Assembly (NCBI GenBank): GCA_026874595.1
Contig: CM049306.1
Coordinates: 58,720,019-58,784,018 of the forward strand
Direction: 5' to 3'
DNA from: Sipunculus nudus
Lineage: Eukaryota > Annelida > Sipuncula > Golfingiida > Sipunculidae
DNA length: 64,000 bases
Shown: positions 1 through 11,249 of the stretch, in pieces
How positions within the stretch are numbered: the stretch's first letter is position 1
Layout: every line of letters begins with the position of its first letter
The notes under the pieces: generated by a model
The model's database searches: none
What the model saw: the letters and a program-made list of their open reading frames with translations, nothing else
What the model was told of the DNA's origin: nothing
Translations under genes and position numbers: made by a program

Positions 1-915
1 AGAATCTTGCATCGATGGATAGAATGTCACATATTCCAAATAACACCATGCAGTATTTTTCAGTTTAATTTTAATGATAAAAAAGTAAATCATATTTTTC
101 ATTACTAATCATTAGGGATCATATGAAGGAAATTAATGATAGACAAAGATGCAGTCGATAATATTAATCTAGATTCCTACTGTGTCTATTGTGTACATTG
201 ATGTGAAATAAGTCCAAAATGAATATATTACATTTATTTTTTTTAATATTAATAAAAGCCATAAAACCAGGTACTTATGATAATTATTTAAATGTGTGAA
301 TTTTGTATATTCTTGATTCTCAACATCATTGTTTGGTGAAAACTATATAAATACTAGACATGGTGCAAATACTTTGCAATTGTATTTAAATATGAATATG
401 AATTTGTACTCCATAATAAAATTTCTTGCATAAAGAATGGGAATTCAGGTAAAAATGAAAGTATATGAATACCAGTGCAAACACTTTCAAAATGTATTCA
501 TGAATGCATTCATGAATATATTCTTTAATATTATTTTAATAATCATTTCAGTTATATTTCATTTTAAAAAATCATATGATTCTCTTATTATTTTAAATAA
601 AAATTATATTTGGGACAATATTTGTAATTTTTTAAAAATAAATAGTTAAACTCTTATATTATATGTTCTGCTTATAAGTTATATGACCAAGTCAAAATCT
701 GTGTTACAATAGTACTCCATTTGTTAATAAAATAAATGAAATCAGTCCTCTTCCCTGTCTCCAAAGGTACTATCAAAATCATACATAAGCTAAACAACAA
801 CAACTCATAATACAGCTTATATTTATTACCACACAAAACCAGCATGTGCCTCATTTCTAAATAATATTTTTTTATCATATATAACAGCTGTGCGCCGTGA
901 CCCATAGGTCCCTTG
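1..915 (-). mobile_element. Family A interspersed repeat, partial (cut by window edge)
   Basis: This is the right-hand ~0.9 kb of the repeat that recurs at 17858-20358, 49087-51731 and 41969-44342. It ends in the family terminus around 895-915, where the near-palindrome GACCCATAGGTC is followed by CCTTG and a T run. The orientation is opposite to the 17858 and 49087 copies. It contains one copy of a short frame of about 77 codons (672-905, -) shared by all four copies. The other end lies outside the window. Confidence 0.85.
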
Positions 916-1515
916 TTTTTTTTTTCGGAAAAGTGGCATGCCTTCTAAAATTTTGGAAAACCCTTTCTAAAATCCAGGGGATGCAAGGATTTTGTGATTC
1001 TTGACAGCCCTTCATGACAAAATAAACCATGAGATGCATTTGTGTACTTTCTAAAAACCCATGCCATGCCCAAAAGAGATTCCATGATGACTTAACGTAT
1101 TGGTTAATCCTGCATGTTTGTTGAATTTCTTACAACATACAAGGTTGTCTACCATGTGTTATGACTTATATGATTAACAAAAAGTCATGTGAGAGACATA
1201 AAATGACAAGGGTTAAAATAAAATAGAGACAGGATATACACTTCTGCTTGTTCATTCATATGTATTATTTGTAGAATTTTTTTCATCTGATTAGATTACA
1301 AGAAAATGTTAAGACTACTGGCTATTTGTAATGATATAGGCTTGAATAAGATGAATTGCCATTACATTTGAGTTTTCCATACGACCATTACATTTGAGTT
1401 TTCCATACAACTGAGTGCATAATTTTAAATGGGCCATATCAGGCCAGTAAAAACAACTTATAGTCACATGATCACAGCTGTGATCCCTACTGAATATTCT
1501 TAATTTCTTTTACAG
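916..1515. other. Non-coding, probably intron of the gene ending at 1607
   Basis: No coding signal is seen here. A direct repeat of about 22 bp (ttacatttgagttttccata) occurs at about 1364 and 1388. The stretch ends in a good polypyrimidine tract and acceptor (TTTCTTTTACAG at 1504-1515). Confidence 0.5.
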
Positions 1516-1607
1516 TCCACTTACAGAGGAAGGTTGATGAGATCAGCAAGCTTGCAGAGGCCCAGCGCAGGGAACAAGAAAGAAACTTTCGTCTGGCCTA
1601 TGACTGA
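1516..1607 (+). CDS. Terminal coding exon of an unidentified gene
   Basis: A strong acceptor ends at 1515. The frame that follows two leading bases reads about 29 residues rich in Lys, Arg, Glu and Gln, including KVDEISKLAEAQRREQERNF, and then stops at TGA 1605-1607. The composition and heptad-like spacing suggest the end of a coiled coil. The exon would join its upstream neighbour in phase 2 (the first two bases end a codon begun upstream). A second AG at 1525-1526 is a less likely start. The rest of the gene lies left of the window, so I cannot name the protein. An AATAAA follows about 260 bp downstream, as expected for a last exon. Confidence 0.55.
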
Positions 1608-1900
1608 GTTATGGAAACTATCAGTGTACTGTATACAGGCACTTATGAAACAGTGAAGCAGTTCTTAGCCTATCATTGATATTTGTCATGCACTCAGTTC
1701 CTACAAGTGCACTATCATGGTTTACATGGGAACCAGTACAGGCAAAGTTAGAAGTTAGTAACTGAAGGGTAATTCTGACTGTACTGGTCAAAACTGTAAG
1801 CTTTTACATTTCTTGTCAAACCCATGAAGCATCTCATTGGTTGATCTGTTGTAAAGTTATAATCCTTGCAAATAAACCAACATTATTAAAAAGCCTGGAA
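1608..1900 (+). other. Probable 3' UTR of the preceding gene with poly(A) signal
   Basis: This non-coding sequence follows the stop codon at 1605-1607. A canonical AATAAA lies at 1871-1876. The actual cleavage site is not determinable. Confidence 0.45.
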
Positions 1901-2859
1901 ATAGAAAAATCAGTGAGAAACAGTTACAAGTAATATTTCATGAACAATTTATATTATGAGCCACTTAGAGATAAAGGAGTGAATTATGCAAAGCTGCTGT
2001 TATTTGACTTAAAAAAATCTGCTGATCAAATATCAGGCATGTTTGGTGTGCAGTACTTACCAGGTCAGTTTACTGGTACATCTACATGTATTCTGAAAAT
2101 AAAAATTCCCCCCTGCCCAGTGCATGTTGCTGTTGTAATGTTAATTTTGTTTCAGAGACCTCCCAGTGATACTTGTAATTAGTCACCACCTGAGCTGTCA
2201 TTCTAGAGAATGCTTGTTGGAAAACTGGAATCAGCAGCAATGAAATAAAAATTGCTGGTTTGTGATGTAAACCTTGTGTGGATCATCTAATGACATCACA
2301 CTATAGACACTGTATTATAACTTACATGGACAGTCTGGACTGCTTAATTATTCTGATAATTTTTTTGTGCAGAAAAAGGAATAAAAAGTCATCTGAAATG
2401 TACACGTGTCTTTTCATAATTCAAGTATTACCATCTATCAGTGAACTGAAGAAACACTTTCACCATCACCCTTTCTGTCCAGCATCTGGATGTTTATTTT
2501 TACCATGTGAGCAGGATACCTATAACAGTATTAAAGAATGGCACTTGAGTTCCTCAGGATAGCTATAAACTGACAAAATGTTTGTCAGTTTCCAAGATGG
2601 ATCAACTTGACCAAATTTCCAAGGCCACAAAGCTATTTATAGAAAAAAATTGCCCATTTCTAAGAAACCAATCGGTTGATTATTATCAAGCATTGTGTGT
2701 TTAATTGTTATGATCATCTGTAACTGTGACACCAGGATGGTGTTGACACCTACAATATTTTCATTTTGGAAGTAGCTAAACTACCGGCAGTGCCAGCAGT
2801 GAAGTCTGCAGGCAAGGTAAATTTCTTCGATATAAGAAGGTCCAAAAAAAAAAAATTCC
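1901..2859. other. Intergenic, no recognised gene
   Basis: Short frames here look random. A 78-base exon-like stretch sits at about 2737-2814: AG acceptor, an open and relatively GC-rich frame, then donor GTAAAT. It cannot be linked to a gene. Confidence 0.4.
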
Positions 2860-3393
2860 CTAAGGCGCAATGGCTGAACAAAAGATCGAAAATCATTTTG
2901 AAATGCAGGCATAATCCTGATCCCCATACATTCCCACCTGACCATGGCTGAGTGCGTCAACGCATAATTACAAAATATCAAACGTTAACAGGTCTTATCT
3001 GAAGATTGCAAATGCTTGAAAACACATTAATGTGAACCTGAATATTTTCTTAAATAATCGCTATGTACCAGATTCGTTCTGCAAACATATTTTCGGTATA
3101 TATATATATCTCTGAACCTTTTCCCTCTGGACCCGCAAGCGTCCGAGAAAACTCCCCAATGGAAGTTGTAATCTTTGCCTGGAAGAAAAGGTCCAGATCA
3201 TAACGTGCCCCTGGACAATAAGGCTCAACAAAAGATCAGAGCTCATTTCCAAATGCAGACAATCATAATCCCCATACACTCCCACCTGACAATGGCTGAG
3301 TGCTTCGGCACGTAATTATATAATGTCACCAACCGTTCCTTAATATTTCACATCTGACGATTGCGACAGCATGAAAACTGAACATTTTCGTCA

Positions 3394-3395
<2 letters not shown>
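2860..3395 (+). repeat. Degenerate direct duplication, about 190-bp unit
   Basis: Sequence from about 2868 (gctgaacaaaagatc, then a run containing tccccatacattcccacctg, then ggctgagtgc) recurs from about 3228 with roughly 80% similarity. The order of the shared blocks is the same and the offset is about 360 bp. Confidence 0.55.

Positions 3396-3449
<54 letters not shown>
3396..3449. repeat. (AT)n microsatellite
   Basis: An uninterrupted AT dinucleotide tract of about 54 bp, followed by a short second ATAT run near 3461-3471. Confidence 0.95.
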
Positions 3450-3455
<6 letters not shown>

Positions 3456-4308
3456 GTGAATTATATATATATAAATATGGTAACTCAACAGTCCTCCTAA
3501 CCTCTCCAGGGGAGATCCTTTCAGTGCCATCCTTCTTTGTCGCCGTCCGCGTCATTCGTCGTATGTGGGATATCTTGTGAACGCGACATCTTTTTTAGGA
3601 CTTATACTTTTCCAAAATTTGAAACACGAATTGTTTCTACCAAAATATCAGACGAGTATGAAACTGATGACCTTGACCATCTCACATTTTGTTTTGTTGC
3701 AACACGACTTGTTGCAACAAAGACTTGGGCCTACGTTCCTGGACAAGTTCGAGCATGGCGACATTGACCAGGATCTTCAAGGTCAAATAAGCCGAATTAT
3801 ACTCGTTGTCTTGTGAACACAATAACGTATGATATTAGTAAAAATTATATCAGGAACAAACATATATTTTATTAGAACTGTAGATTGTATCTATATTAAA
3901 CATGCTAGTATAACTTTTCCCTTCCCATTTAAATTTACGAAATTCTTGAGGTAGGTCGGTTCGCATATCAAAAAGTAAAATAAATCTGACCTTACATAGT
4001 AAATGCAGTTATCTGCTCGGTGATAAACATAGGGCTGCCCCAATCTTGTCCATGAATGGAGCTGGGGATGAGTGGGTCATGACGCACGTGCACTTACAGT
4101 GAGATAGACTTTAGGGGGACAGTAGATTAACCAAGCCTTAACGCGCATGCTCAATTCCCAGAAGGGGGACAAAGTATCGAATCGGGTTATCGGAAGCGTA
4201 CAACAAAAGGATTAAGCGTAGAGTAGTGAAGCATAATTTTATGTACGATAGTCCGATTAGACTATCAATCGACTTAACAATTTTTAGAAAGTATAAAATA
4301 AAATTAAA
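3450..4308. promoter_or_regulatory. Upstream region of the SLC18B1-like gene
   Basis: No gene is seen. 3540-3790 resembles a dispersed bivalve-type repeat fragment (GTCGCCGTCCGCGTC run, then GACCTTGACCATCTC). The transporter promoter and 5' UTR should lie in the last few hundred bases. I see no TATA box that I would stake a start site on. Confidence 0.35.
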
Positions 4309-4692
4309 ATGGTCAACAAAGAGGATTGTACGGAAGAAAATGTAGGCTTTCACCAAAATATCATCCGACAGTACCAACCAGTGAAAGGGAGTGATAAAAA
4401 TCCTGTGTTGGATCAAGTGACATGTCTGTCTTACCAGCAGCTGAGGAAAGACGCTCAGGAATCCGAGTGGTCTGAACCACTGAAGGAAGATGTCCAGGAC
4501 CCTGAGAAAGCTGAACGTCTCCACAAAGATGTCCAGGAAGCTGAAAAATCTGAATTTTTAAACAAAGATGATCAAGATGCTGAGAAACGTACGCATGGCC
4601 ACAGGAAAAAATTCCTCTTGGCAATATTCTGTGTTGTTAGATTCTCTCTTGCTGCGTTTGTTTCATTGATGGCACCCTTTTTTCCTCAGATG
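4309..4692 (+). CDS. SLC18B1: SLC18B1-like exon 1
   Basis: Residues 1-128, ending in phase 0 before donor GTATGT. It holds the repeat-bearing N-terminus and helix 1 (FLLAIFCVVRFSLAAFVSLM). Confidence 0.8.
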
Positions 4693-7600
4693 GTATGTAT
4701 GTATATTGCTTCATGTTATCACATATTGCATTGGAATTGATTTATATCACTGGTAGAGATTCTATATTTCTGAGTGGATCATGTTTGCGTAGTATACCCG
4801 CTCAATGGTCTGTGTTTAATATAAAATATTCATCGACGGCAGAACCATAGTGAGTTCACTTCTAAACTGCCCAGTTTTTATCTGTCCTTTAAAGGGACAT
4901 AATCAGGAGCAATATTTACCCTATTCTTTCACACTATCAGTTCAGTTTTGCTTTATACAAAAGTTTATCGGCAAAACAAACCCACCACACAATCTCTGTA
5001 CCTCGCACACGGCTGTTTAACACCTTGTTGGTAAACACATTCTACATGTGTCTGTTTATCATAACAAGGCCGCGTGACCGGAGGAACGATTGTGATCCGC
5101 AACACACGATGTTTCAGCCAGCGGGAACATGTGTTACAACTTTTGGGCCAAGTCAGTTCGGGCATCTCTTGATTGACAGGTGTTGTGGCATGGCGATGCA
5201 CGCGCTATGTTAATGTTTACACCTGCGTTCGCTCCCGGTACACTGTTTTTAACAGTCCCTTACAGCAGTAAGCAAACAGTTTCAGGGCAATATTTTGGCA
5301 GGTACAAATTTTTTTAACGGGAAGAAGCTATTTTTCGTCTTACTTCAACATGCTTTATAGGTGATTGGGCTCCTTTAAAGATTTTATTTTCTGTATTTGC
5401 CTTCTTTTTTGTTTTTGCAGTAAAGATACGACAAAGTTTTGTTCACGGGAGTTTATCTTGAACATTTTGTTAAATCCAAATCTTCTAGTAATCTGCAGAT
5501 CTTATTTCCCCCTACTAATTAACATGCTTGTCCATATTGCGGGACTGGCGAAAATAGAAAGGCACCTTATGCGACCAACACGCATGGCGATACATGAAAT
5601 GCTCTACAATTTTTCATTCAGTCTAACTATATTTTGCATATTTTATGATAAAATGCATGTGGACCTTACAAATAATTCAATTTTTCACGACAGGCAGCAG
5701 ATCGGGGAGTTAGTAAGACCATGATCGGTCTGATATTTAGCTGCTACCAACTAGCGTCTCTCGTTTCTGCTCCGGCGATTGGATGGTTGGTATGTATAGG
5801 TGCAATTGTTTGTAGTTTTACTGCAGAGGAATTGATGAAAACGTTCAACTTTTTCAGTTTTGTATTGTTTTTATCACAGAAATGTATAGCTTTATTCATT
5901 CACACATGTAAATATTTATACCAGATATTTATATCCAAAATTTGTACCGTTGAAAGGAATTTTCAGGTGGAGATATAAACAGATAAGAAACTGGAATTAG
6001 GGGTTTTCTGTTTAAAGCCTGGATTTTTATTTTAAAAAAAGGGTTTACAGGCAACACTCGTACATGCAGTATCTTAACAAGGTCAAGAGCCTGTTTGATT
6101 GAGGAGGGTATATATCTGATACAGACCATAAGATAAGTACACGTTTTCTTATCATGTGTAACACGTATTGCTTGTTATGACTGACCGTACACTACACACG
6201 ATATCTTAATGTTCTCGCCTGTCTGCGAACTGCACTGAATGATGTAAATTTATATGTAGATGCCCCGAATCGGGACCAGGTTTCTTTACGTGGCCGGCTT
6301 GCTGGTAACAGGCGTGTGCTCCTTATTGTTCGGGTAAGAACACAAACCAATCTCCTGTATGACGAGAGAAGGATACCTCAAAGTCCGAGGCATTAAATTC
6401 ACTTGTTTTTCTTAAACCACTGACAACAACTATAATGATAATAATATTTTATTTATATACATTGATGAACAAAAAACACCTCAGAAACCTTGATTATAGA
6501 CTTTCTTAATATTTTTTGCATGACTAAGAAATGGAAAAATAAAAATTAGTAAAATATAAAATGCCACACCTAAATTGACCACGCGTCACAACCCTACATA
6601 TGATTTTTTCAGGAGCTCTCGTAAACTTAAAGAGGGGAGGATATCCTGACGTTTACATCAGTATATCACCAAAGAATTTTTTATATTGCAAATCACAAAC
6701 ATTTTTAAACAGGGAAGTTGTTTTTTTTGTGTGTGTGTTTTATGGAACAACTAGTGCCACTGATAGTTTTATATATTGTTCAAGGGAATTCGAAATTAGA
6801 AAACCGAAGCCTTATTGTGCCTATATATAATATTGGACCATAAACTGCGCTGAACTAGGGCAGCATGGCTCGGAACCCGAATCGAAAAGGGGGAAACAAT
6901 GTCACATAAAATGTACAGTGTTTTTCACTATTAATGTTCCGTTTCTGAATCAAATATAACACAACAGCACTATTGTTCATAAAGGGGCGTTCCCTTGCAG
7001 GTTCCTTGACCGGTGCCCGCCCGGCGCGTCCTTCATCGCCCTGTGTATTGCAGTGAGATCAATTGAGGGGGTCAGCGCAGCATGTGTGTCATCTGTTGGT
7101 CTCACCATCACCACAAGTGCTTTCCCTGACAAAGTTGCCTCTGTAACTGTAAGGATATTCTTTTAACACCTGTGATTTTCATATTGTGCTAATCATAGTT
7201 ATCAATTAAACCACAGCGATCATTACGTCTCCCCCACAAGTCGATCTCGATCATCTAATGCAATCTCGACATCCAATTTGGTTGGATTCAAAGACATCTA
7301 GCTCCAGGGCAGAACAAATGCGCCTCAGACCATTACCCCCGCAGTCTTCTCCTGTAAAACATTTCTCCTAAGAGAATTACACCTTACATTAGGCCCAGAG
7401 GTCCCGTTCAGACGTTCTAGCTTTACACGTCCTCGTGGTATATTGATATTGCAGAAGGACTCCTACTGTTCTCTGGTCATATTGAAAATTTTCGACAACC
7501 TCTGCAGATTATGTATTTTCCTGTTTCCCTTAAATCTTTTACTGTTCTTTTAATAGTAAATGGCCATTTGACTTATTAAGTTTCTCTTTTAGAGTTATCT

Positions 7601-10600
7601 GACTTAGAATTCCTGGTCGTGCCATTTGTTCACAATGACATTTTGTCTCAAAAAATGCTTTCAATGATTTTGATTAATTTTCGTTACACAGAGTAGCCTG
7701 GTGATGTTTTATTCCATCGGTTTAATCATCGGACCATCCATTGGTGGGGCTCTCTACCAGGTAAAATATGAACTTATCCTTATCACCAAAGTTGTTTTCT
7801 TTTCTCGGTTCTCTTCTTCATTTTATGGGCTCGTGGTGTACATGTACTTTAGTGACATGTAAATAAGAGTTTCATATAATTAAGTGGCATGTAAATACTA
7901 GTATGTTTAAACACTATACGATGTAAGTGCTCAGTTTGGTTTGCGGGGGTTTCTGGGTCAGAATTATTTACCTTTGTAATTCTATGTGAAAAACTAGTTT
8001 CATTAGAGGCTCGTCTTGAAAATAAAATATACCTAAAACCTCTATGATTAAACTCGGATGCAAATCAGTGTGAGCAACGGCATGCTTAATAAGTTTCCAT
8101 TTTTTTATTAAACAAACTATTGCGGACACTGTATTGTAAATAAAATTTTGTAATTTGATCTATATTTATTCATTTTTTAACATTTTTTTTTGTAGGTTGG
8201 AGGGTTTGAGCTACCTTTCATATTTTTCGGCGTGTTACTTTTCCTAATGGGTCTTATTGTTTCCACTATCAACTTAGCACCAACAACTCAAGGTATATTA
8301 TTTTAGATACATGGTGTTACACCCAAATTGATATCGTAACTTTGAACTTAATATTAACCTTTATTAACGTATAACAAATATATAAATATTTTTCCATACA
8401 TAGTGAGAGTATAGTTAACTAATGTCTTATACCAGGATTGCAGCTTTTTTCCTTTACGGTTAAAAAAAGGACAAAAGATATACGACAACCATTTATAGGC
8501 ATATTCAGGGCTATGGTTCAGATTAGCCCTCAAATCGCTCTCGGCTATGCTCAATTGTTTCATATATCATAAACAGTATAAAAATAATTGTGTATGTCAT
8601 TTTCAGCTGGAAACTGGATTGTGATATTTCTAGAAACATGACTGATACGCCTTAATGGGTTCTTAATTAAGTAAAAGTAATCCAAAACAGAGTAAACAAA
8701 TAATTAATGGAATACCAAATTTATGAACTATTTCCAAATTACAAATTGGTTTACAATAAGACCATTATACCTTCATGGTTGGACTGGTCAGCCATATACG
8801 CCTTCTAATGCATGCTGACTGTAAAATGTAAACTGAGCAGACATATGTGAGTTATGGGAAATATAATTTTCCACTAAACTAATAGCACCTGCATGTGAAC
8901 AACGACTGACACCGAATGTTGAGATCCAGAAAATGGACTAAGAAAAATAATTTTTGTAAGGCCAAAAAAAATTAAAGGTATGGTTCTCAGGCACCGCCCG
9001 CATCAATTTTAAACCCCCGCATCAATACTTTTTATTTTGATTTCCAATAAAAACTTTCCAATTTTGAGCTGCTGCCGCTCCGACATTTCTTTCAAGCAGA
9101 TAAAACCATACAATATCCTTTGTTTTGTAGAGCGTTTACTTATTTAGCAAAATAAAACTGTTATTTTCATGCTTTTCCCTTATCATTTGACATTTTTATC
9201 GAAACATACCAAAAAAATTAAAATAAAAAAAGCGCCCGCCCGCATTGATTTCTGAAAAAAAGTGCCTGAGAACCATACCCTTTTTTTATTTTGGCCTAAT
9301 AGCTCAAAATTTAAAGGTAAAAGAATCTCTGTTTTCAATAAAACCCGCGATGCCAGTCGTTGGATTTGAACACTTCAAATTACCAATACGCTCACTGCAC
9401 ATGTTTTTTGGGTAATGAACAGTAAATGTATATTCCACCATTCACTCCTGCAGAACCATCAGAACAAGAACACCAGACCTCGTCAGCGACCTACCTGACG
9501 TTGCTTGGTAACCCTATGGTGATGATCATGTTGTTTTTCATGTTCCTGGATCTTATGGTGGTCAGCTTCAACGACGCCACGCTCAGCCTCTACCTGGCAG
9601 AACAGGTTTAACATTACTAGTATCATGAGTTTTTATTATTGATTATTAAAAGGCCAAGAATATTGCAAAATATCGAGCCCATAACATGGCCCGGTTATTC
9701 AGAGTTATATCAGCCTGCTGGAGTAAAGTTGAGTAATGGTCGCCTAGTGCCGGGGTGAAATTATCAAAATAAGATATACTGGATGCGTCAGTGTGATGAC
9801 ACGTGTGGATGTTGAAAAATTCTTATTGTCTTTATCATTTTAATGTCACGCTTGAGCATTGTGCAACTTAATTAGGTTTCAAACCAGAGTCGCTATTTAT
9901 GGCTGAAAATAGGCATGGTGGTCTAAAAAACGTTATAGCGACCCTTTTCATTGGGCCTTCGGACACGTAGTTTTTCTGGACGGGGGGACCTCGGACCTAC
10001 CCCAAGGCAAATATGAAAGTAATGCCGCGGAAAAAAGTTAATAACGCAGAAGCGATAGATTTAAACAACGTACTGAAATTTATGGATACTGCAGATTTGT
10101 GAATGGCTGATGCAGTGCCCCTATAAATTAAAATAAAAGAACAGAACTTAAATGGTTCGCGTCTTCCTACTCTCCATAATATAAGAAAAAAATCGCAGCT
10201 GTTATCACCGAAATTAGAACGCATACTGACCATGTGACCATGCAAATCTTTTCTTTTGTAGCGCCATCTCATGTTGGCCTACCTCCTCGGAGTAAAACTA
10301 TACTTTTCTCTGGTCACTAAATATGTGGATAAAGAAGGACATATTACCTTTCAAATGTGTTTAATAATTCCCTGATGCAAAGGGAATTAAATCAATTATG
10401 CGTTTTCATGAAATGTTAAATTTCTGTGATGGCAAAATTTGGTTAATAACTGGCTGCACCCTAGATGTAATGGCTTGGTTTGAACTGTTGCATCCAAAAA
10501 CACAAATTCAGAGGAGTATTCATAACGCAACTTTGCATATAACCTTTAGGTGGCGCCACACATTGACATTACGTTAATCTTAATCATTTTCGGAGCCAAA

Positions 10601-11183
10601 ATATTATTTGAAGTAAAAAAAATCTGATGATAAAATTTGACGATTTAACACGTGCATACACTATGTAATGATTATTATAAAATGACTAAAGAAATATTAC
10701 ATTTTTTATTAATCAAATGATAGGAACAAATGCGTAACCTATATACGAGGAGCCACTTATACCGGAAAATCATTATCTTGATCAATTTTATTTCGCTTGA
10801 AAGTGTTTCCCTTTATTCAACGTATATGCCTATTCTTCATAACATGGAAACAAGCATATATAGTTTACGTAACAACTCAGGGGGTGACGATGATCATGGA
10901 CCGTACTGTCTTATATATTATATTGCGTATCTGCTGGAATCCCTTGTTATTTACATGTTGATCAATCAGACATACAACAGTTTCAGCTAAGTCCCCTGAT
11001 CATCGGCATTATTTTCCTCGCCATCGCTCTCTGTTTTGGTGTGATGTGTCCTGTAATAGGAAGACTCGGGGATAAAAAGGTAAGATGACTAGTTTGACTC
11101 CTCTGACTATAAACACAAGTCAAGTCCAGCCATAGTGACCACTATCCACTAAAGAACCCATCGGCCAGTTAATATGATACATA

Positions 11184-11249
<66 letters not shown>

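Noticed and set aside
2737-2814. Exon with AG acceptor and GTAAAT donor
   Set aside because: The frame is open and GC-richer than its surroundings, but no partner exon or family could be found. Left as a note only.
4138-4524. 128-codon minus-strand frame opposite transporter exon 1
   Set aside because: Antisense shadow of the N-terminal exon, with no family resemblance.
10730-10990. 86-codon frame before transporter exon 8
   Set aside because: It runs across the intron-exon boundary and only its last residues overlap exon 8 in another frame. Intronic.
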